DNA from: Chitinophaga pinensis
Lineage (GTDB): Bacteria > Bacteroidota > Bacteroidia > Chitinophagales > Chitinophagaceae
DNA length: 50,342 bases
Reading direction: 5' to 3'
NCBI GenBank assembly: GCA_945877085.1
Contig: CAMCQV010000002.1
Location: 1 to 50,342, forward strand
Under the pieces are notes generated by a model. The model saw only the letters and a list, made by a program, of their open reading frames with translations, was not told the origin of the DNA and ran no database searches. Of the stretch, positions 45,315 through 50,342 are shown piece by piece. Position 1 is the first letter of the stretch; every line of letters starts with the position of its first letter. The translations under genes and the position numbers were made by a program.

Positions 45315-47441
45315 CTAATCCTTGTCTGACACATTAAACACGATAGTTTGTTTCACTAAATAATTTACCTTCTTTCCATTTTGTTCTGCTGGAATCCATT
45401 TAGGGCCTTTTTCAATAACACGAATTGCTTCTGATTCAGTTCCATAACCAGGATTATTAATAGTTTCTACATTCGTAACTTCACCGTTACTTTGCACAAC
45501 AAAATTTAATACTACAGTATAAATTCCTGCTGGTGCTCCATTCTTTACAGGTAAATCAACGTTTAAATTTTTGATTAAATATTTTCGCCAACCATGAGAC
45601 CCTCCCGGAAATTCTGCAGGCTTCTCAACCGTATAAAAAATTGGGTCATTATTTTTTTTTGGATCTAAATCTTTTTGAATCTTAGGTGCAATGAATAATG
45701 CTGGCCCTTCATCATTATCTTCTTTACCATTACTAATTGAACTGTAGTTACCCACATTAGATTGAAGATTTGTTTTATTAACTTTCTCAGCAGGAATAGC
45801 ATCTAATTGATTTGGTTTCCTAATATTTTGAACACTTGGAATACCTAGTATAGTGCCATATCCAGTAACTGTAACTTCTTCCATTTTATTTTGAACATAC
45901 ACATTTCCCAATCCTTTTTTAGTTGTAATTAAAATAACACCATTTTTTCCTGCATCACCATATAATGATATTGATGAAGGACTTTTTAAAACATTAATAG
46001 TTTCAATATCTTTTGGCGAAATATCATTTAAAGATTTTATGGGAACTCCATTTAATACATAGAGGGGTGTGTTTGTAATTTCATTTTTACCATCTGCCCC
46101 TTTAAGATCAACTTTAACCCCATTTGCTAAAACCAATGATCTTACTTCAGTTAAATCCAATCCTGTATTATCTTGAAAAATAATATTATTCAACTCCTTA
46201 TTAGGTGTATGCTCTTTGCTTTGCTTATCTTTTAAAATTATTTCCACAACACCATTTTTGCCATCTTCACGGTATTTTTTTATTGCTTGTTCTCCTTTCA
46301 AGACATTTATTGATGCAATACCATTTATTGAAATATCTTTCATTTCCTTTTCATTAATTTTTACACCATCTAAATAATATGAAGGATTTGTCAATGGTGG
46401 CGGAGGAGGTGCTCCTTCCGCAATCTTAACACCATTTATATAATAATCTGGTTTCGCTAATGAAGGATTTGGCGGCGTTGGAGGCGTTAGCTTTTTGGGC
46501 TTTGTAGTATCACTAATTAATTGTGAAATATTATTTTTAATTTCTTCTACTTTGTTTTCAATTCTTTCACTTGCATGAACCTTAATTGATACTATACATA
46601 CCGCGGCAATTAAAATTGGCAATACCATCACCCTTCTTAGGTAAGAGTATTTTGTGTTGGTTGATTTGGTTAACATAGTTAATCTTCGTTTAATAGATGA
46701 ATAAAAAAATTGGTGTGTTGGATTTAAAAAATGATCCCCATAATGGGTCTGTAATAACATTTTAGCAAACGCTTCTACATTACTATCTCCAACCGCCGAT
46801 TCATCTGCTATAAACTCATGAATAGTAACTAACTCCTTTTGAATAACCCAATTAAATGGATTCATCCAAAATATTGAAGCAACTATTTGACAATATATTC
46901 TGTCCCAGGTATGCTTTTGTTGTATATGAGTAATTTCGTGTTTAAATATTTGCTGTCCTCCTTCTTCTTGTAATGAAATAGATTGTTTCCAAAATAAATT
47001 ATTTAAAAAAGAGAAGGGCGCGTTATCATCATTAGTATTAATAAAGTCAAACCCATCCATTTGTGTTACTTCACTCTTCCTTTTTAATAATTGAATTTTT
47101 ATTACATTTAAAAGTAGTATACTAAACAAAGTAATGGCTACAATACCTGCTATAATCAAAGAATAATCCACCCAATCATATTGAATACTCTTATTCACAT
47201 TAGATATTGGTAAAATAAATTGTACGATTTCATTTGAACTATATAAAACAGGTTTCTCCACTATAAACCAATCAAACTTCAACAAGGGAATGACTAAACT
47301 CATTATTGATGCAGTTAATAAATAAAATCTGTTGTAATAGTGAAATTTCTTATCTCTTAATGCAATCCAATAATAAGCCAAGAATATGCCTGATATTAAT
47401 ATTATTTTAAGAATATATGTAATCACAATTTGACTAGTCAT
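45315..47441 (-). CDS. BlaR1-type M56 metallopeptidase with plug-like modules and TonB C-terminal domain
   Basis: 708 aa in order: four hydrophobic helices with the M56 zinc protease domain (KHEITHIQQKHTW, H168-E-x-x-H172); a further helix near 275; two copies of a TonB-receptor-plug-like unit, at about 340-405 (YYLDGVKI ... SINVLKGEQAIKKY ... NGVVEI) and 450-510 (YVLNGVPI ... TINVLKSPSSISLYGDAGKNGV); and a TonB-like C-terminal domain (about 620-705, AGIYTVVLNFVVQSNGEVTNV). BlaR1 proteins sense envelope signals and lead to cleavage of BlaI. The plug units and TonB end suggest an envelope-spanning interaction with outer-membrane receptors; this is inference. Confidence 0.88.
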   Translation of the reverse strand: MTSQIVITYILKIILISGIFLAYYWIALRDKKFHYYNRFYLLTASIMSLVIPLLKFDWFIVEKPVLYSSNEIVQFILPISNVNKSIQYDWVDYSLIIAGIVAITLFSILLLNVIKIQLLKRKSEVTQMDGFDFINTNDDNAPFSFLNNLFWKQSISLQEEGGQQIFKHEITHIQQKHTWDRIYCQIVASIFWMNPFNWVIQKELVTIHEFIADESAVGDSNVEAFAKMLLQTHYGDHFLNPTHQFFYSSIKRRLTMLTKSTNTKYSYLRRVMVLPILIAAVCIVSIKVHASERIENKVEEIKNNISQLISDTTKPKKLTPPTPPNPSLAKPDYYINGVKIAEGAPPPPPLTNPSYYLDGVKINEKEMKDISINGIASINVLKGEQAIKKYREDGKNGVVEIILKDKQSKEHTPNKELNNIIFQDNTGLDLTEVRSLVLANGVKVDLKGADGKNEITNTPLYVLNGVPIKSLNDISPKDIETINVLKSPSSISLYGDAGKNGVILITTKKGLGNVYVQNKMEEVTVTGYGTILGIPSVQNIRKPNQLDAIPAEKVNKTNLQSNVGNYSSISNGKEDNDEGPALFIAPKIQKDLDPKKNNDPIFYTVEKPAEFPGGSHGWRKYLIKNLNVDLPVKNGAPAGIYTVVLNFVVQSNGEVTNVETINNPGYGTESEAIRVIEKGPKWIPAEQNGKKVNYLVKQTIVFNVSDKD

Positions 47442-47470
47442 GATTTTTGTTTTTTTATTGTTTTAAAATA

Positions 47471-48094
47471 TTATCCTTTTTTTGCAGGCGCTTTAGCAGC
47501 AGGAGCCGAAGTAGGTGCAACACCTGTAGCCACTCTAAATGCTTCTTCCACTTGCTTTGGCAAAGGTAATTTCAACTTCATTGCAACATGAATGGTTAAA
47601 TTGTATTTGTCTGTAATTGAAGGGTTGGTATAAGGGGATAAAGATTCTTGCTTTAAAACAAAATCATATTTTTGTTCTTTAATTACTTCAGCTAATGCTG
47701 CTGCAATTTTTTGTCTGTAAGGCAATAACAATGATTCTTGTTTTTGTTCCATAGATTGTTGTTGATATTGTTGCCAGTTAATCAATTTATATTTTAAACG
47801 ATTTAAATCGTCAGTCGCCATTTGTAATGCTTTTGGACGTTTAGACAAGTCAACAGAATCTCTTTTATAGATGCTATCTTTTATTTGATAATCCTTTAAA
47901 GTGTAATTATACTCATCTTGTAAAGAATCTTGTGCGTAAGATTTAAGAACAGTGTCTAATTTTTCTTGGATACCTGGGAATAAAGCAATTACGCTTTGAT
48001 CATCAAAATAACCAATTTTAACCTGTGCAGATGCTGTGTTATTAAATGAGGCTGCAACTAATAAAATGGCTGCAACTAATAAACCTTTTTTCAT
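47471..48094 (-). CDS. OmpH/Skp-like periplasmic chaperone-type protein
   Basis: 207 aa. The signal peptide is cut after TASA. The mature protein starts VKIGYFDDQSVIALFPG, similar to the OmpH/Skp start, and then forms a long charged helical hairpin (about 45-140) with a C-terminal Ala/Pro/Lys tail. Skp-like proteins hold unfolded outer-membrane proteins. Its ATG overlaps the blaI stop codon (ATGA), and the M56 gene follows 29 bp later, so it sits inside the BlaI/BlaR operon, which is an unusual place. Confidence 0.85.
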   Translation of the reverse strand: MKKGLLVAAILLVAASFNNTASAQVKIGYFDDQSVIALFPGIQEKLDTVLKSYAQDSLQDEYNYTLKDYQIKDSIYKRDSVDLSKRPKALQMATDDLNRLKYKLINWQQYQQQSMEQKQESLLLPYRQKIAAALAEVIKEQKYDFVLKQESLSPYTNPSITDKYNLTIHVAMKLKLPLPKQVEEAFRVATGVAPTSAPAAKAPAKKG

Positions 48095-48456
48095 AACTTA
48101 TTGTTTTTTAATTGTTTTAAAAGCAATTCCAAATCTTCGATTGTCATTTGTTTTCTATCTACTAAAAAGGAAACTACATTAGAATAAGATCCTTCAAAGT
48201 AGCTTTCAGTCAAACCCTCAATTCTTTTAGCAGAATATGATCCCTTACTCACCAAAGGATAATAAAAATTGTTTCTGTTTGGATTTTGAATACCCACAAA
48301 CTCTTTCTCCACTAAAATCTTTAAAAGTGTTGCCACTGTATTATGATGTGGTTTTGGCTCATCTATTGCCTCTAAAACATCTTTAATAAATCCGCCCTTA
48401 TCCAATGCCCATAAGGCTTGCATAATTTGTTCTTCGGCTTGTGTCAGTTTTTTCAT
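48091..48456 (-). CDS. BlaI/MecI/CopY family transcriptional repressor
   Basis: 121-aa winged-helix repressor. LTQAEEQIMQALWALDKGGFIKDVLEAI and TVATLLKILVEKEFVGIQN form the DNA-binding half, with a C-terminal dimerisation helix region. In this family the repressor is inactivated by cleavage after the cognate M56 (BlaR1) protease senses a signal. The M56 gene is two genes downstream. Two TAACTA dyads lie directly upstream and are the likely auto-regulatory operators. Confidence 0.92.
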   Translation of the reverse strand: MKKLTQAEEQIMQALWALDKGGFIKDVLEAIDEPKPHHNTVATLLKILVEKEFVGIQNPNRNNFYYPLVSKGSYSAKRIEGLTESYFEGSYSNVVSFLVDRKQMTIEDLELLLKQLKNNKL

Positions 48457-48475
48457 AGTTTAATATTTTACTTTA

Positions 48476-48517
48476 TAACTAAATTCTTAGTCAATATTAT
48501 AACTATATTTTTAGTTA
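48476..48517 (-). promoter_or_regulatory. two tandem TAACTA dyads, probable BlaI operators
   Basis: Dyad 1 is TAACTA-N6-TAGTCA (48476-48493) and dyad 2 is TAACTA-N6-TAGTTA (48500-48517), the same half-site and spacer, with centres 24 bp apart, ending 20 bp before the blaI ATG. BlaI-family repressors bind such short dyads as dimers. Binding here is inferred, not shown. Confidence 0.6.
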
Positions 48518-48540
48518 AACAAATAAATTTTGGAAAAAAA

Positions 48541-48577
48541 TAAAAAAATATTTAACTATTGTAAATCAATTAGTTAT
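48541..48577 (-). terminator. probable terminator of the recombinase gene
   Basis: On the minus strand TAACTAATTG pairs with CAATAGTTA (one bulge) and is followed by a long T-rich tail. It reuses the TAACTA half-site of the blaI operators with a 12-nt spacer, so a double role is possible. Confidence 0.55.
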
Positions 48578-48589
48578 CAGATACAAATA

Positions 48590-49159
48590 CTAAAGTAAAA
48601 TATCAAACCCAGCGTAAACATCTGAAATCTCCTCCTTTGTAATTCCTAAATAGCGCCTTGATACCTGTGTGCTTGAGTGATTCAATATCATTGAAATTTT
48701 TAAGAAAACGTCTTCTGACCTGTTATTCTCATCATACAAGAAACGAGCTCCCGATTTACGTAGCGAGTGCGTAGATACCCTCTTTTTACGGATGCCAACA
48801 AACCTTGAACCAAACTGCAATAATCTATTTGTGTGGCGAAGTGAGTAAGTGAAGATGGTACAATCCAAGTTTGGATGTCCTATCAATTCATAGTATTCAA
48901 GTAATAATGACTTAAGAACAGAACCCACTTTAATACTCCGTTTCTTACCTGTTTTCTTTTCATTTAGGACGAGTTCGTCTTTATTTAATACACTCTCCCA
49001 AGTGAACCTTGATATGTCTGAATAACGAAGCAGTGTTCGAAATCCGAACTCTATTAATAGCGCCATCTGGTAGTTCTGCTCCTTTTGGAAGTACCTATTC
49101 AAACGTTTCAATTCGTCAGTGGTTAAATAATCACTCGTTTTTTCAATAGTGGTGGTCAT
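48590..49159 (-). CDS. short tyrosine recombinase / integrase, catalytic domain only
   Basis: 189 aa with every catalytic residue visible: Arg I (LLRYSDIS, R45), Lys in the beta hairpin (EKKTGKK, about K69-K73), HxxR (H131-S-L-R134), His III (LNHSS, H161) and the nucleophile Tyr170 in SRRYLG. The usual N-terminal core-binding domain is absent; only about 30 helical residues precede the catalytic part. This size resembles FimB/FimE-type inversion recombinases. It could serve DNA inversion or a small mobile element. The downstream region has many inverted repeats, but no target site can be assigned. Confidence 0.88.
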   Translation of the reverse strand: MTTTIEKTSDYLTTDELKRLNRYFQKEQNYQMALLIEFGFRTLLRYSDISRFTWESVLNKDELVLNEKKTGKKRSIKVGSVLKSLLLEYYELIGHPNLDCTIFTYSLRHTNRLLQFGSRFVGIRKKRVSTHSLRKSGARFLYDENNRSEDVFLKISMILNHSSTQVSRRYLGITKEEISDVYAGFDILL

Positions 49160-49451
49160 AAAATGTGTTTTGGCTAATGTAGAGCCTCAAAGTCTCAAAA
49201 CCAGCTTTTTACCTCACTTTTGGTCATAAAAATGCGCTAAAATTAAACTGCCATTGAATATCAATTAGATGCATGTCTCTTAATATCTTTAACGGACATT
49301 TTATAAAAAAGAACCTTCTGACAGTTTTCAGAAAGTCATAAACACAAATGCCATTCAAATTCTCAACTGTGATCAGGATTGAATATTTATTGGCAATGCA
49401 CAAATAATTGGAATGCTTGCTGTTATGTGTTAGGAATAAATTTAGGATCCG
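49160..49451. other. intergenic region between the recombinase and the 103-aa gene
   Basis: About 290 bp with no convincing gene. It holds a 10-bp direct repeat GGTCATAAAA (49154-49163 and 49222-49231), the first copy spanning the recombinase start codon, and one hairpin (49305-49337) that can terminate the gene at 49452. Confidence 0.5.
49305..49337 (-). terminator. probable terminator of the 103-aa gene
   Basis: On the minus strand CTTTCTGA pairs with TCAGAAGG (one mismatch) and is followed by TTCTTTTTT. The hairpin is closely related in sequence to one at 50159-50185 that has no T-run. Confidence 0.6.
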
Positions 49452-49763
49452 CTAGCGATACTTGTTTGGCATAATATCAGGGTCATATTCATTAATATCA
49501 TCCATCAGTTTTATCTCAAGGTCTTTGAAAAGGTATACCTCCAAGTAAAATGAAAGATATGCAGCAACATCCTCTTTGTACCCTGATATTCCAAACTTAT
49601 CACTCTTAACATTATTCATCCTCATCATTTGCTCAATCTTGTCTAACATGTAATAGTAGCAATCACTTTTATGGATATTATCGTTCATTTGAGATCCTTT
49701 TGATAATGCAAACACTGCAATTTCAGGGTACTTAATTTCTGGTCTATTTCTTTTTCTGTGCAT
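49452..49763 (-). CDS. hypothetical protein, 103 aa
   Basis: Not recognised. The N-terminus is basic (MHRKRNRPEIKYPE); the middle is helical with Met-rich and Tyr-rich stretches (CYYYMLDKIEQMMRM) and the C-terminus is acidic (KLMDDINEYDPDIMPN). No signal peptide or membrane helix. Its first 20 bp overlap the end of a 56-aa ORF, so translation may be coupled. It lies next to the short recombinase and is likely part of the same accessory segment. Confidence 0.6.
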   Translation of the reverse strand: MHRKRNRPEIKYPEIAVFALSKGSQMNDNIHKSDCYYYMLDKIEQMMRMNNVKSDKFGISGYKEDVAAYLSFYLEVYLFKDLEIKLMDDINEYDPDIMPNKYR

Positions 49764-49914
49764 GGGTGTTTGTTTTGATTAAATGGGTGTTCTTTATTTG
49801 TTTTTCCTCTTGGAGGGTTAGTACATTATTAGCTAGGGCTTTAAATTGGGTTTCACTAATAATCATCTTCAGTTTCCTGTTTGGACTGTCTTGTACAAGC
49901 GTTCTTAATTTCAT
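49744..49914 (-). CDS. small hypothetical protein, 56 aa, missed by the ORF track
   Basis: ATG 49914, stop 49744. The protein begins MKLRTLVQDSPNRKLKMIIS and is basic and helical (ETQFKALANNVLTLQEEKQI). No family was recognised. It overlaps the start of the 103-aa gene by 20 bp in another frame, an arrangement typical of coupled small genes on mobile elements. Weak ribosome-binding site. Could be spurious, but codon use is ordinary and the reading frame ends just inside the next gene. Confidence 0.5.
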   Translation of the reverse strand: MKLRTLVQDSPNRKLKMIISETQFKALANNVLTLQEEKQIKNTHLIKTNTHAQKKK

Positions 49915-50342
49915 AAAATATCTTTAATAATAAATACACCCAACCCATGTAAGAAAGTCCCGCCAGTCGTCTTATTTTAAGAATAAATGGGGTTTATTCA
50001 CGAAAGGGATAGTATTTTCATAACTAGCAAAAACACTTAAACGCTAGTATTATTTGGGATAGTATTACACCCATACCGAAAAGATGGGGGTTGATCTTAT
50101 TATAGGTCTCCCAACTTCTCACGACAAATAAATTTTATTTTGAGGGTAGTTCTGCAAGGAACTTCCTGACAGATGGCAGGAAGTTGAGTACCAAAAATAA
50201 ATCACTAGTCCCCATTTCACCTTTACCGAAACAAGACAAGGTTGAAAATGAATTTTACTTTTACCGAAAACAGAAAAGGTGCAGAATATCTCCGAAACTA
50301 CCGGAGATTTCTTTATTTCAGGTAGTACCTGAGGAGGTAATT
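49915..50342. repeat. non-coding stretch dense in stem-loops and short direct repeats
   Basis: No ORF is convincing. Three degenerate 18-bp direct repeats (ATTNYACYYWTACCGAAA) lie at 50064-50081, 50214-50231 and 50252-50269, each followed by bases that pair back to its start. An 11-bp direct repeat GGGATAGTATT (50006 and 50056) flanks an ACTAGC/GCTAGT inverted repeat. Further perfect stems are AACTTCCTG/CAGGAAGTT (50160-50185), ATCTCCG/CGGAGAT (50288-50308) and TCAGGT/ACCTGA (50318-50332). The window ends in GAGGAGGTAATT, which could be a strong ribosome-binding site for a gene outside. Confidence 0.7.

Noticed and set aside
45315-48456. Beta-lactam resistance locus
   Set aside because: BlaI and BlaR1-type genes are present, but there is no beta-lactamase or PBP2a gene; the M56 protein has a TonB end rather than a penicillin-binding sensor.
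48590-49159. Full prophage or conjugative element
   Set aside because: Apart from the recombinase and two small unknown genes, no structural, replication, mobilisation or lysis genes are present in the window.
50064-50280. CRISPR array at the window end
   Set aside because: Only three degenerate repeats with unequal spacing (150 and 38 bp), hairpins inside the repeat plus spacer, and no cas genes.
49915-50342. Integron attC array
   Set aside because: No integron integrase-specific region in the recombinase and no RYYYAAC/GTTRRRY boxes were found; the hairpins are of a different type.
49915-50342. tmRNA, RNase P RNA or 6S RNA
   Set aside because: None of the conserved sequence blocks of these RNAs was recognised on either strand.

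Overview
The window is AT-rich DNA from a member of the Bacteroidota, most likely family Chitinophagaceae. The evidence is the set of lineage-typical genes: type IX secretion proteins PorW and PorQ, a DUF4270 lipoprotein, a GSCFA protein, a carboxypeptidase-regulatory-domain TonB receptor, an M56/TonB sensor protease, and a stand-alone AtpZ. Several genes carry a TAnnTTTG -7 element, the Bacteroidota promoter signature. The genus cannot be fixed from sequence alone. The window starts inside an alpha/beta hydrolase gene and ends in non-coding repeat-rich DNA.

Layout. 1-8.9 kb: hydrolase fragment, topA, a fatty acid desaturase, a SirB1-like protein, DNA alkyl repair (ogt), cytidine deaminase, a signal peptidase I with an extra membrane domain, and pdhB. 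9-18.9 kb: a TonB-dependent receptor, purC on the plus strand, then a long minus-strand run of trhO, a small membrane protein, a penicillin-acylase-family Ntn hydrolase, a GSCFA protein and rlmB. 19-22.7 kb: metK, DUF4270, and a GT5-only glycogen-synthase-like protein. 22.8-27.9 kb: a compact plus-strand run (flippase-like membrane protein, rfaE2, ALDH7-type dehydrogenase, subtilase, DinB). 28-32 kb: YceI, sucC, a SprT-like protein and a small membrane-protein cluster (AtpI-like, AtpZ, an M23-peptidase N-terminal remnant). 32-41.3 kb: porW with PBP1A on plus, porQ with lon on minus. 41.4-44.2 kb: a small lipoprotein missed by the ORF track, der, era, and an initiator tRNA with its own promoter and terminator.

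44.3-50.3 kb is the more accessory end. A BlaI repressor, an OmpH-like periplasmic protein and a BlaR1-type M56 protease carrying receptor-plug-like modules and a TonB C-terminal domain form one minus-strand operon. It is preceded by two matching TAACTA dyads, probable BlaI operators. A short tyrosine recombinase without a core-binding domain follows, then two overlapping small unknown genes, then about 350 bp packed with stem-loops and a three-copy direct repeat (consensus ATTNYACYYWTACCGAAA). This recombinase-plus-repeat region is the best candidate for something undescribed, but its function is not visible from the sequence.

Most of the rest is housekeeping and cell-envelope biology: porW, PBP1A and porQ link secretion and wall synthesis, and lon, der, era and the initiator tRNA serve protein and ribosome homeostasis. 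Strong intrinsic terminators separate most transcription units.
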